This document shows positions 29,801-41,300 of a stretch of DNA of 64,000 bases, one piece after another (within the stretch, counting starts at the first letter, position 1; each line of letters begins with the position of its first letter). Under the pieces are notes generated by a model that saw only the letters and a program-made list of their open reading frames with translations, did no database searches and was not told where the DNA came from. The translations under genes were made by a program, and so were the position numbers. The DNA comes from Diphasiastrum complanatum (lineage: Eukaryota; Streptophyta; Lycopodiopsida; Lycopodiales; Lycopodiaceae): positions 41,710,219 to 41,774,218 of the forward strand of contig CM055095.1 in NCBI GenBank assembly GCA_029204225.1, written 5' to 3'.

Positions 29801-30998
29801 TGGCATTGCAGATTTCTCCTTCTGCAACATGGTGAATGGGACCAACATCTCCCACAAAAGGCTGGGAAATGGCTGAGATTAAAGCTAGAGGATTGTTAGC
29901 GTTAATTTTTCCATCCTGACAAGTATGCAACTCTGTCGATAAGCGTGCATTTGTTTCTTGGTCTTCGATCAGCTGCTTTGCAGCCTTACCTGTCAGGTCG
30001 ACGGCTAATCCAGCTGTTCCAACCAAGCAAACACCGTTCTGAGGGTTTTTGTCCGATGCCTGCAATGTAACAGATTCAAATGTGCTTCCAATTCCACCAG
30101 TTCCGTCCTTTCTAGACATACTTTCCACGCTTTGGACTTCATCACGCTCAATCCGTGAAGAAGCAGCAGCAGCAGCAGTAAACCTAGCCAGATTCTCAAG
30201 ACTCGTGTTCGTCTCCAACTTAAGGCGCACACCGGTAGGGCGTTGGAGTTGACCAGTGTTCCCATCTGCAGCCTGGGATGGTGACAACAAAATCTCCAAG
30301 ACAAGTCTTCTCTGAGGTTGCTTTTTTGAACCCGTGCTGTCTATGATGCCTCTGTTCAAAGAAACATCTAGTGTAGGCTCCAAGGATGAAATGCCAAAGG
30401 ACAAAGGCGAAGGAGGTAAAATAGGAGAAATTGACCCTGTCGATGTCATAGAAGCAAGCTTATTATCTACTTTCAAATTATTTGCAAAATCAGTGGGTGA
30501 GGCTGTTGCACTGCTAGAAATAGTGTAGCCTGATGTGGCCGACGATGCGGATCTGGCGACGGCAGACTCCAACTTTGTTTGTAAATCCCTTAACTTGCTC
30601 CATTCCACATTCTCAAGTAAGTTTCTGTTGATGGATGTCTCTTTGGGGCTCCGTGGCTTCCCATGTCTAAGACCTGATTTGCCGCAAGCAGATTCAAAGA
30701 AAGGTTGAAGTAGATCCCAAAGGTTTCCATTGCTTCTGCTGTGACGTTCGCTTTCTGATACGAAATCGGTTCCTTCAGAAACCTGAAACTTACGATTTCT
30801 GACGTTACCACACATGCAACAGTGTTGTTCACGCGGTTGATGATGATGATACGAAGCCTGCGCCTTCACAGACCCTGGCATCTGACTCTGCTTGCGCACG
30901 TTTCCACGTGAATCCAAGGTATAAACTACTAAAGCAAGAAACAAAGCTGCTAACAGCAATACCGCCATCACTACAATAAGCACCAGCATCATCACCAT
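20477..30998 (-). CDS. Conserved plant protein of unknown function, six coding exons
   Basis: The clearest host gene. Minus-strand exons: 30998-28899, 28726-28674, 28583-28496, 28384-28286, 20857-20727 and 20519-20477. All introns are GT-AG and phases agree, giving 837 residues and a TGA stop. Residues 1-27 are strongly hydrophobic (MVMMLVLIVVMAVLLLAALF), like a membrane anchor or signal anchor. Residues 28-590 are serine-rich and of low complexity. A lysine-rich patch (KKEKKKKKNRSKRQK, about 597-611) precedes a small cysteine-bearing stretch. From about 675 the protein becomes charged and helical: KLKEQYDDLVRSN, LTLAQ|VGRFTTCLVDAKASLQHK, QRKFTIAKSLLCKADKSSFDRL, VEQRRMEEDTLVYNRLQEQL, and finally MSFEELLAQEKKDSFW. 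From memory, this C-terminal part resembles a family of uncharacterised land-plant proteins. I know no biochemical role, so none is given. The N-terminal anchor and the basic patch point to different locations, so cellular site is open. Confidence 0.85.
21125..21240. repeat. Near-perfect tandem duplication, 60-bp period
   Basis: Positions 21125-21180 and 21185-21240 are identical by eye. The unit contains GCAGCTTGATAAAAGAGAAA and ATGAGTTACAGCTTACAACT. The identity implies a recent duplication within the intron. Confidence 0.92.
22519..22616. repeat. Tandem duplication, 49-bp period
   Basis: Two copies (22519-22567 and 22568-22616) share CTATGACTACATATGG, AGGCAAGCTCT and CTAGGTCGGCTTCCAGGG, with about two mismatches by eye. 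Confidence 0.9.
24500..24642. mobile_element. Foldback MITE-like hairpin with 71-bp arms
   Basis: Arms 24500-24570 and 24572-24642 are imperfect inverted repeats with almost no loop. The outer ends pair TTGCACAGGC with GCCTGTGCAA, and the inner ends pair AATGGCA with TGCCATT. A transcript of the host intron would fold into a long hairpin here. Confidence 0.75.
24745..25000. mobile_element. GC-rich foldback, possible hAT-type MITE
   Basis: Two GC-rich arms built from GGACGCG and CGTCCG words (about 24749-24835 and 24947-24993) surround an A/T homopolymer core. The left edge reads CAGGGATG, a common hAT end. The matching right end and an 8-bp duplication could not be fixed, so the superfamily is tentative. 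Confidence 0.45.
25200..25560 (+). mobile_element. Faint Ty3/gypsy RT fossil
   Basis: A short plus-strand stretch reads REFVDVL and then ASLIIVVKKDGYWHI, like the start of a gypsy reverse transcriptase (..SPVLLVKKKDGSWR..). It is broken several times. Too little remains to name a lineage. Confidence 0.4.
26280..26715 (-). mobile_element. LINE (non-LTR) reverse transcriptase fragment
   Basis: Minus-strand frames match the LINE RT core in order: IMIAHIMAKLYKTILE (like ..IFHKIMAKLYGTILEKR), then a ..NSTPPRIIFTLMMLIE block (like GFRxxHSTIDHxxTLxxLIE), then LTFDKGFDSIPRHILIRRM (like DFRKAFDSVPR), and in another frame VMALYEMVL. At least one in-frame stop and one frameshift separate the blocks. 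It is a truncated relic within intron 4; no endonuclease or poly-A tail was found. Confidence 0.68.
26319..27372. repeat. Cluster of palindromes, hAT-terminus-like
   Basis: Four short palindromes lie here: TGGTTGCAGC/GCTGCAACCA (26319-26328 with 26341-26350), ATGCAACT/AGTTGCAT (27005-27012 with 27020-27027), CGTTCCGGAACG (27031-27042), and a perfect 26-bp palindrome centred on ATCGCGAT (27347-27372). A further AGATCGC/GCGATCT hairpin sits near 27322-27337. The 26-bp one closely resembles the end of the hAT-like MITE at 17728. Confidence 0.6.
28286..28726 (-). CDS. Exons 2-4 of the split gene
   Basis: Three short exons of 53, 88 and 99 nt. Acceptors read TACAG, AACAG and TCTAG; donors read GTATGT, GTTGGT and GTGAGG. 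The phase change after exon 2 (two bases left over) is completed by the first base of exon 3. Together they encode the conserved helical block from VGRFTTCLVDAK to LKLSPAYQK. Confidence 0.85.
28899..30998 (-). CDS. Exon 1 of the split gene (700 codons)
   Basis: The start ATG at 30998-30996 opens a frame of exactly 700 codons ending in CAG|GTAACC, phase 0. Reading on past the donor gives only six more codons before a stop, which supports the splice. It carries the hydrophobic N-terminus, serine-rich middle and lysine-rich patch. Confidence 0.88.
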
Positions 30999-32740
30999 GA
31001 CGCCAGCCGGATAACTAACTGATTTTTGAAAAAAGCACCAAATTAAGATTCTATCAGCCTATTAAACCAGAGGTTTAACATTTAACGCCGCTGCATTTCA
31101 CGCTTTGCAAATCCAATATCCACAACTCAAGACTAGGGTTAGCAAGAACTTCGTTGCTCCTGGAAGAAAATCTGTCCATTAATCCGTCTTTTTCTTACAC
31201 TAAGATCCGCAAGCATGAGTTCCCATTTAGGAACTGCAAACAACTACGATAATGATACTGTTGAGTACAAACCCATGTTCATAAACAAAATAATAAGATC
31301 CATCTCCAGAGATTTCCATAAGCACGCAATCCCGTGAAGCAGGTGAAGGATCCCTATCGCATCTAGTTGATGCTCGTGATACATGTACAAGGAAACATAT
31401 TACCGGAAATGACGAAAAGATATTCTTCGAAACTTGGAATTCTCGGCAGGAAAGTCTTGAAAGATCACGAACCTGTCCCCTCCCTCATTCTCATATGTTA
31501 TCGCGTCGATTCAAGCATGGTGTTCCATGGCAGAAAACAAGAAACAGCATCTATCAATCGATCGAGGAGGCATGGTGTTTATCGATCTCCACGCAATGGC
31601 AGAAGAGTAAAAAGCGAGAGAGAGGAAGAAGAGCGAGATCGAAGGAAGAAAGCAGAGAGCGAGAGCGAGAGCGAGAGAGAGAGAGAGAGACAGGACAGAA
31701 GAGAAAGCAAAGATAAATAAAAGCGGCCAATCCAAGCGTGTCATCGATGCCCACAGGCAAGAGACTACTTCAAGCCCCCTCACCGTTGGATATTAATTGA
31801 CCGTTAAGATTAATCTTCAATGCCAGATTATGAGACGTGGCAAAAATCCAAGCGATCAAGTGTGCTAGTAAGCCACCTTGGGGCCACGACTCAGTCTCGA
31901 GACCCATCTGAGGTATGGGGTAGGTGCCTCGTAGCTGAGGAGGAGTTTGGGCCTCGTGCCTGCTCAACCACTCGTTTTATAGAGCTTCATGTGGGTAGGG
32001 ACTAGGTGACTGCGTGGTCGTGTGGTGTTAGAGAGGCCCTCCAAATCCTTTCAAACAAAGAAAGGCAAAAATTTAGCAAAATTGTCTCTCTCAAAGGCAC
32101 ACTTGACCCTAACCGTTATGGTTTACTTTGAAAGGTAAATTCCATATAAAAAAATTTTAGCGGTTTACATTTAAACTAGTGATGTGAGCCTGCAAGTGTG
32201 TGGGCGGGCTTGCGTTTTGGGCGGGCAGGGCAAGGTTTTGGGCGGGTGGGCAAAGGAGAAGGTTAAAAATTTGAAAAATGAGGAGTTTTTTTTTTTGGCC
32301 AGGGTAAGGTTGTCCTGCCCGTTGGGCAACACGATCGTTGTCCGAAACAAAAACATGAAGGATACCTTGTGAATATAATGCCCAGTTTTAAACGGATTAA
32401 AAAGCAAAAAAATATATGCACTTTTTTTCAAACGCGGATCCTGCACTTTTCTACTGCTGGACAGTGTCCATACGACTGCCACATGGCACGTTCATAGTGG
32501 TCGGTCAAAGTCAAACTGTCTATTATGCTTCGTAATGTACATGTGAACAAATTTAAGATACCCATTACACAATGGAAGGCGCCCGAGCACAAGCCATTCT
32601 GCCCGGTTCGGCTTTCCAAAATTTATTAGGCTCAACCCCTCAGGGCCTCGCCATAAAAAATTCTGAAAATCCTTACCAGGAACAATGGCCTGTGCCCGAC
32701 CCCTTCCATAGTACATAATGGTTGTTTGGAGGTATATTGA
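30999..32740. promoter_or_regulatory. Upstream region of the split gene with (GA)n tract
   Basis: Positions 30999-31700 lie upstream of the minus-strand gene. A (GA)n tract at 31652-31691, read as (TC)n on the gene strand, sits about 650 bp before the ATG; pyrimidine tracts of this kind are common in plant promoters and 5' leaders. No clear TATA box was fixed. Further right, 32170-32330 has GGGCGGGC words and a poly-T run like a decayed hAT-type MITE, without provable ends. Confidence 0.4.
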
Positions 32741-32744
32741 AAGG

Positions 32745-33335
32745 ATACAATGATAAGTTAGTCCCTTTGTAGAGTATGCCAAAATTCCTAGTAGTTGAGA
32801 TTTACCTTAGGACATCAAGTCTAGTTATAGTCAAATAAATTAAGGAGCGTATAAGCCTTCTATAGAGAGTGATGTCCTCAAAGGATGCTTCACAACAACT
32901 TATAGATGCTTTTAAATTTTGCTCCATTAGAGTCTCAATGCCTATACAATTCTTCATTCCAAATCTATCTAGGATGGATTTAGCATATTTATATTAACAT
33001 ATGAAGCTAAAATCCAATCCTCTTATGACTTCTATTGCTAGAATGAAGTGCAATAGGCCAAGATTAACCATCCTAAACTCTTTAGATAGAGCAATCTTAA
33101 CATCTCTTATTCCATCTAGATCATTTCCACTATATTTTATCATCATACAATACAAGTACAATGATCTTTCCATCATGAAATCTTATATACAATGACGAAT
33201 CATATGAACTCAATACAAAATTGATGGAATTAAGAAAAGAGTTTAGCCTAGAATACCATGCTCTAGGTGCTTGCTTGAGTCCATAAAGACTCTTTTTCCA
33301 AAAACAAACTTTTCCTTCAAGCTCCAAGTTTGATA
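32745..33335 (-). mobile_element. Ty1/copia RT fossil, interrupted by an LTR
   Basis: Minus-strand copia RT blocks are visible: KKSLYGLKQAPRAWYSRLN, SSYDSSLYIRF, LVLYDDKI, then a LGLLHFILAIEVIR block and FEDITLYRRLI..LIYLTITR. The relic stops where the 830-bp LTR at 33336 begins, so that LTR probably inserted into it. Broken several times; moderately old. Confidence 0.8.
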
Positions 33336-34165
33336 TGTGCAAAAAGTACAAAAAGGCCCAAGAGTGGATCCTAATCTGATCCTCGAGAGAGATTGGCTGT
33401 CAGATTACTTGATCTATCAATCTACTTAAGATTAAGATCAATCTAGATCAATTCTAGACACAAAATTCTAACAAGAACAATCATTAATTGAAGGTAGGTG
33501 TACTTTCTGGTTTTCCACGTGTGAAACCATGTCTGAGTACAAACTCCAACTTGAAAATCAAGTACACATTGATAGAACCTCAAAACAATCAAAACAAATG
33601 TAGACAAATGGAGAGAATCACTCAAAATTGCTTCCAAAGCCAAGATTGGTGTCTCACATTGATTATGGCCAAATGTGGCTCTATATATACAATAAGTGGG
33701 AGCTCATGGTACTAACCATCCCTCTGATCCCACATGTGTGAAGGTGCTTTGTCATATGATAATTCATCATGCAAAACTGACACTTGGACAAAACCTTCTA
33801 TTTTGAGCACTTTTGGTCCATTTTCCTTCTATATGGAGATCTACTTGGAAATCTTCTCGAAGTCAAAATTTGCCTACTTCAGCTTATTCCACACATGTGA
33901 GTTGTCCTCTACACATGTGATATGACACCTAACCAAAGGATGTGGCTCATACAATCAATAGATTGATGCCATGTGTCATATGTCTAGAAAACTAGTTTTT
34001 GGCCTTTTTAGCCACTAGAACTTGAATTAAATCATATGTACAACCTATATGATTATGGTACATGACAAGTACACTATTTTCACGTGGGAACAGGCTCCAC
34101 ACATGTTTGTTTATCTATATACAGGATTTTTGGCCTCTACCAAGCTTATTTTTGCATTTTTCACA
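33336..34165 (-). mobile_element. 830-bp LTR of a copia-like element, copy 1
   Basis: Begins TGTGCAAAAAG and ends TTTTTCACA. It is over 90% like 60314-61143 by eye, and both are 830 bp. It reads on the minus strand: a purine-rich tract (TTTTTGAGGAGGAG on that strand) abuts its right edge at 34166. About 300 bp of interior sequence shared with the second copy follow to about 34450, where likeness stops. No partner LTR was found nearby. Confidence 0.8.
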
Positions 34166-35208
34166 CTCCTCCTCAAAAATCTAGCTTGGTAAATCTAGCT
34201 TGATGGAAAACATGACGATCTTGAACTTGACTCCATGGGCTGAATTGGTCTTTGCTGGTTCAAAAGGTGTGAAGATCAGCTAATGAGCTTGATGTTGATC
34301 TGAAATCACCATATCTATGATAGTGCTTCTTTGATGTTGACATCTTTGATGAGCTTGAGAGCTTTGCACCATCTTAGCACCTCCAAAATTAATTCCTTCC
34401 AATTTTCATGTAGATGCTTGACCTTGAGGCTTGCTTCTTCTTCATGTGCATGCTCCTTCATGAGAAAATAAAGACTTCTTGATTTATTATGATCACAAAG
34501 ATCTAACATCATGTTACATATCTAATAGTAAACTACAAGATGATGTATTTTCAAACTTCAGATTCATTTTCAATGGTAAACTCGTAAGTAACTGTAAACA
34601 CTCGATCTTTTATGAATAGTTTCAATCAAAACTTTCTAATACAATCTCTATACTAATTGTAACTAACTTTGTATTAGTTTATGCAGGTACGTAAAAGACA
34701 TGAGCCCGAGATCAAATGCAGACATTTTGACGAAATGATCCAACTTATGTATGTTGGAGAGAGAGGGGAAGAATAAATGAAGAAGACGAACAAGAAACGA
34801 ACTCGAACAAGAAATGAACGAGAAACGAACTCGAACAGAAAATGTTCGTGCGCAGCGGAATGAACTATACATCTCTCCGTAAGCATGACTATGCCTATCA
34901 AAATGACAGAGCTTTAGTGATAGAAATCACGATCATTCTAGATTACATAGCCAAACATTAATAGATGAAGCACCAGAAGAATAATTTGTTGCGAATAGCA
35001 AGACAAATTATATGTCGCAAATGATTCGCAAAGAGCTAGACTGTGCTCAACTGATAATTAGTCGCGAATGATTCGCAAAAGACAAGACAAAATGTTAATC
35101 GTCTATTACCAGTAAGAACAACTAGAAAGGTCAGATAGAATGAAAGATAAGCATAGCAATATTAACATGGATCTGAATGTAGAACAATGAACTGTATCAA
35201 ATTAAGTA
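34166..35208. other. LTR-element interior remnant and AT-rich stretch
   Basis: Positions 34166-34450 are interior sequence of the element whose LTR lies to the left. It encodes on the minus strand a block (ASLKVKHLHENWKE, then WCKALKLIKDVNIKEAL) nearly identical to one at 61284-61420. The rest, to 35208, shows no gene; GTCGCGAATGATTCGCAAA-like words recur at 34990-35090. Confidence 0.5.
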
Positions 35209-38200
35209 TATCATGTGAGAGATTTCTTAGTCTAGTTTAGTCATATTTTGGTAAATTGTCAATAAGAGGCCAAAACTCATTTTAGACTTAGAGATAAACT
35301 TTTTAAAGTTATATTAGTATAAAATACAAGTGAAAGAATGTAAAGAACACCATCAAGTCTTGCTTTCCTATTAGTAGAGAGACAAATAGGAATTGTACCA
35401 ATACCACACACTCACCACCATTGGCCATGTGAATTGCTTTCTTGGCTCCATCATAAGTGACCAAAGAAGTAAAGAACTCCTTGTGACTAGTCATGTGTGA
35501 ACTAGCTCCACTATCAATCCACCATGAATCTTTGTCACCTTCACTTGATATTAGACTTGAAGAACACATTAAAATAGAATCAACACCACCTAGATCCTCA
35601 TCATTAGTAGTAAAGTTGATTTGCTTGCTACCTTCATCTCTTTGCTTCTTCAAACATTCATTTGCAAAATGCCCTTTGATTCCACAATAAAAGCATTTCA
35701 ACTTAGACTTATCTTTCTTTTTGCCAAAAGAGGAAGTCTCATCTTGATCTTGCCCTTTAGACCACTTGTGTTTGCCTTTGCCCTTGAACTTGCCTTTGAT
35801 GAACATAGCCTTCTCTTCATAATGAGATGTTGATGTAGATCCACCTCCTCTTAATTGAAGCCTATACTCCTCATTCACCAAGTTCTCTTGCAAATCCACC
35901 ATATTTGACAAAGTCTTTTGAATAGCAAAACTTTGAACAAGATTAGCATGATCATTCAACAAGCGATTAAGTATAACTTGAACAAGCTCTGCCTCCTTAA
36001 TACTTTCATCAATACATGCTAACTCATCATTGAATGCTTTAACCCTCAAAACAAAAGCATGAGTACCCTCTTCCTTCTTTTCCAAACTTTGAAAAATTTG
36101 CCTCCTAAGAGTAAGCACTCTTGATTTAGACTTGGATTCATAATGCTTCTTCAAAGCTTTCCAAGCCTCCAAAGATGATGTGCACTTACCAACTTCCTTA
36201 AGAAGCTCATTGGTAGCATTCATCTTGATCATGTGTAGAGCTTTCTTTGCTCTCTTGTCATACCTAACTTGATCTTGAGGTGCTTGAGGTCTCTCCTCCA
36301 CACCTGCAACAATCTCCATCAACTCATTCATCTCCAATGAGGACTCCATCCTCACCTTTCAAGTAGAATAGTTGATTGAGGTAAGCCTATCATTGCTCTC
36401 CAACATAAAGCCTCCACTTGTAGCCATGTTGAAGTGTTCTGATCTTCTTCTTTCAGCCTGATCCAATGCATGACACACTCTCTTGAATGTCAACAAATGA
36501 ACTCAAAAATAAATTCACAAAGATATGGAACCTCTCAAATCTCTTCTAGCACTCTAACTAGAAAATCAACACATAGAATAGTGAAATCTTGATCAACCTA
36601 TGATCTATCATCAATATAATGATTCTTGCCACTTCCTAATATTGAAACACACTCAAATGAAGTTCAGTAACCTCACAAACTAGAGAACCAATCAAAATTA
36701 GGGTTTTGACAAAATCACAAAAAATTGAATATCTCAAATTCTACATGCAATTTCTAGAAACTTGATATATCTTCTTGTAGATTCCAATGAGCCTTCCTAA
36801 TGCACCAGAAATCATCTAAATCTAGTAAGCCAAGTGTGAAATCAAAATTGATCAAGTATATAACCCTATATTGAGTTTTGACCTACAAAAGATCAATTCT
36901 ACACATGCAAAAATGCTGATTTTTGAGTAGAGATCAATCTAGCATGCTCTAGCATTGGTAACTCCTCCAAATCCTTGCTAAAGATGGCTGATACTTTCAT
37001 AACCTAAAACAAAATAGCTCTGATACCATGTGAAGGATCTCAGATCATTCAAGATCCAATCCATGTCCCTGATCTTTGGTTACAATAAGGAACAAACCAA
37101 CAATCCTGCCAATGTAGAAAAAACAACATCTACATACAAAATGAGATGCAAACTCTAAGAGATACTGATCAAACATGAACCAAAACATAAAATATACTTG
37201 TGTCCGTACAATTACAGTACCCTACTATATTTCACACATGTGGAATCGAAAATAGCAATAAATGATCATTCTACACATAGAATTGCAAGATAACACCAAG
37301 ATAGTGCACCAATAAGTAGTAAAACCCAAAGAGAACCATGTATAATGATGAAATGATACTAGATCTAGATCAAGATCTAATATGCTTCTTGGAGATGTTC
37401 ATCTTTGTGCTAACTTGGCTAGTCTTGAGAATAATGATGGTGTTTCAATGGTTCTTCATGGCAAGTGCAAGCATGCAAAAGGTAAGGAAAGAGCTAACTT
37501 CATCAATGGAGGTGGTGAAGGTTCTTCCTTGGAAAAGATTGTTGTTAATGATTTCTTTGATCATACGAAAAAAGATGTTGTAGTTGCATTCATGAAGGAG
37601 GTGGTTCTTCTACATTATTTTGTTATGATTCCAAGAAAGTCATTTTTGCAGCAAGTGGAGTCACATGTCTTCATAAAGAGAGTAGATCAAATGGTTCTAT
37701 CAAGAGACTTGGTGAGGGAGATAGTCACAAGTCAAGAAGAAGAGAAGTATGTGAAGAGTTCAAAGTAGGATGTACTTTGAATGATGTCATTGTGAATAAT
37801 AGTGAGGAAGAATCATTATTATATGAGTCATTACCTAAAACATTGAATGGAAGTTCTTGTTTGAAAAAAGAGAGTACTTCAATCATCCTTATGTTGAAGG
37901 TACTAATCATTTTTTTCATGGCTTCTAATGTTTTTGAGGTTTCTACTTCTTATGATGCAATCATTAAAAGGAAGTCTTATGAAGGAAAGGGCAATGGAAT
38001 ATTGGTTCCTGGGAAGATCCAATTAGGCATGGATCTCACATCTCTTCATCAACTCAAAGGATTCTATGATTGTGAATTGATCGCTCATTATCAAGATGGC
38101 AAAAGGTTGGCTGAAGAAGACTACATGGAGCAAATTGAAAAGCAATTTTTTCAAGGCAAGGGAGATCTCATTGGTGAGCTTATTGAGGTTTGTTATGGAC

Positions 38201-38317
38201 TCAAAAGACTAGATTTATTAGGTTTGATACTCATCTTCACCCACTCTACTTCATGTTGGATGGAAAGTTTGGAATCTATCTTTTGATTTATGATGGTGAC
38301 ATTGGTGACATTGTTTT

Positions 38318-41300
38318 TGTGAAAAACTCAGATCCAAAAGATGCTAAAGTTTCATAAAGATCTTGGCCATGGAAGTTATGCACATCTAGATTGAAAAAAT
38401 GATAGAAATTGTGATGTTAAGCATACTAAACATCAACTAAACATCAAAATCTGATCATAAGCTTCCACAAACAGAAACTTGCTGTCCCTGTCCGTACTTC
38501 AGAGCCTACAACCTGCATTTCACACGTGTGAAGCCATAGCAACAAAGAAATCACAATTCTAGTGGCTAGAATGCAAGATATGAACAAAAAAGTGAGAGAG
38601 AAGAAGATGGACCTTCAAAGAGCATAACATTCATTCAATAGAATGAAAATGAGATATGTACATACTCGTGGAGATGGCTATTTATAGCAGCCATAGTGCC
38701 TCTTGGCCACTTGTCTTATGATAGGCTAAAATTGGGGTCCAATAGGATTCACCCATATACCTAGAAATTTGGTCAAATAGGAATGCACCAAATTATGAGC
38801 CAATAGAAGAGCTCCACACTCGACCTCCTCTAATTAATGTGACCTCAAAAGTAGTGTACACATACTTTGGGCCTCTACATACATGTATGAACCTATCTCT
38901 AACTTTTATTTGGCCATAGGCCTACAAAATCTCAAGTTAGGAAAATACTACTAGTTGACAATTTTTCACACTCCCTCTTCAACTAGTTTTAGCATAGATT
39001 TAGAAAGTACACCAAGACTTGTTCTATGCTTGAAAAATAAGTCCTTTCCCAATGCTTTGGTAAAGATATCAGCCACACATTCCTTTGATGGGACATGTTC
39101 AAGCTTGATCTCTTTTGCCAACACTTGTTCTCTCACAAAATGGTAAGCCACCTCGATATGTTTGCTCCTTGCATGGAAAACCGGATTGCTTGCTAGACTT
39201 TGGGCTGAAAGGTTGTCACAAAAGATGATTGGACTCTCTGAAAAATCCAGCAAATGAAGCTCCATAATCATCCTCTTGATCCACACCATCTCCTTTGTGC
39301 ATGATGTCAAAGCTTTGTACTCGGCCTCACTAGAAGAAAGTGATATAGTTGCTTGTTTCTTCGACATCCATGAGATAGCTCCATCACCTATGAAAATAGC
39401 ATGTGCATTTATGGATTTTCTATCCATAAGGTCTCCTGCAAAATCTGAATCTGAAAAACCAAATAAGTTAGGTGATGAGCCTCTATAAACAATGCCAAAA
39501 TCTTTTGTTCCCGAGATGTATCTCAAGATCCTCTTTCCTAGTTTCCAATGTTCTATGCTAGGATCTTGCATGAATTGGCTTAATCTACCAACACAATAAG
39601 ATAAATCAGGTCTTGTGATGGTTAGATATATAAGAGAACCTATTAGCTTCCTATAGAGAGTAATGTCCTCGAAGGATCTTTCATTACCTCTTATAGTTAG
39701 CTTTACATGTGATTCCATAGGTGTATCAATAGGATTTGCATCTACCATATGAAATCTATTGAGAATAGAAATAGCATACTTCTCTTGTGAAATAAAAGTG
39801 ATTTGAGAAGTTCTAATTACTTCTATTCCTAAGATATAGCTCAAAAGACCAAGATCATGCACTTCAAATTCCTTTTTTAGTGCTTTCTTGATATCTTCTA
39901 TATCTTCCTTGTTCCCTCCACTTAAAATAATGTCATCCACATAAATTAGAAGGATTGTAACATCATTAGCACTAATTCTAAAGTAAAGTGAATGATCATA
40001 CTCACTCATAGTGAAGTTTTGAGAAAGTAGAAAAGAGTTAAGCCTAGCATACCAACTCCTTGGTGCTTGCTTAAGACCATACAAACTTTTTTGTAGAAAA
40101 CACACATGATTAGGCTTGCTATGAGAAACATAGCTCTCGGGTTGCTCCATGTAGACTTCCTCTTCAAGATCACCATTCAAGAAAGCATTAGAAATGTCTA
40201 ATTGCCAAAGATCCCATCCATAAAGAGTTGCAAGGGAAATGATTACTCTTATGCTCACCATCTTTGCCACGGGTGCAAAGGTTTCCTCATAGTCAATGCC
40301 ATGCTCTTGAGCATAACCTTTAGCCACCAACCTTGCCTTCAACTTGTTGATAGATCCATCTTGATTTGTCTTTACCTTGAAGATCCATTTGCATCCAATT
40401 GCACTTTTGCCCTTTGGAAGCTCCACCAATCTCCATGTGTTGTTCTTCATAAGTGCTTCAAACTCAAGATCCATTGCTTGGATCCATTCCTCTTTTTGCC
40501 TTGCTTCATCTACACATGAAGGTACATCAAAAGAAGTTAGGAAAGCATAGTTGGATCCATCCACCACTTGCTTACCTTTGTCATCATAAGTGAGCCTTGA
40601 GGGTTTCACTTTATGCCTTGGAGTTCTCCTTGGAATTTGACTTGAAGAGGCTTCTTCAACATCCACATCCAATGTGTCATCAACTCCATTGTCATCAAGC
40701 ACATTAGTTGCAACAACACCATCATCACTTGAAACAACTTTTGGAATGTTACTTTCATCAAAAATGACATCCCTACTTGTGAACACTTTCTTGATTGAAG
40801 GAACATAAATCCTATATGCTTTGCTTACTTCACTATAACCAACAAAAATGCCCTTTCTTGAAGATGGATCCTCCTTAGTTCTATCATCAAGAGTAATGTT
40901 GAAGTAGCAAATGCATCCAAAAGTTCTTAGAAACTTGACATTAGGCTTCATACCAAACAAAGCTTCAAAAGGGGTTTTTCCTTCCAATACAACACTTGGC
41001 CATCTATTGCATAGGAAATTTGCACACAACAAAGCATCACTCCAAAAAGGTTTAGGAAGATTAGCATTCAATCTCATTGCCTTTGCACTCTCACACAAGG
41101 TTCTATTCTTCCTCTCGGCCACTCCATTTTGTTGTGGTGTTCTTGGACATGTGTACTCCCTCTTGATCCCATGCTCATCGCAAAAGGCTTTGAATTTGTT
41201 AGAAATGTATTCACCACCATTGTCGCTCCTCAAGCATTTGATTTTGGTTGTAAATTGAGTCTCAATAGCAACTTTGAACTTGACAAACACATCAAACACC

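Noticed and set aside
32170-32360. GGGCGGGC-rich patch as an hAT-type MITE
   Set aside because: Words resemble known hAT ends, but no paired terminus or 8-bp duplication could be fixed.
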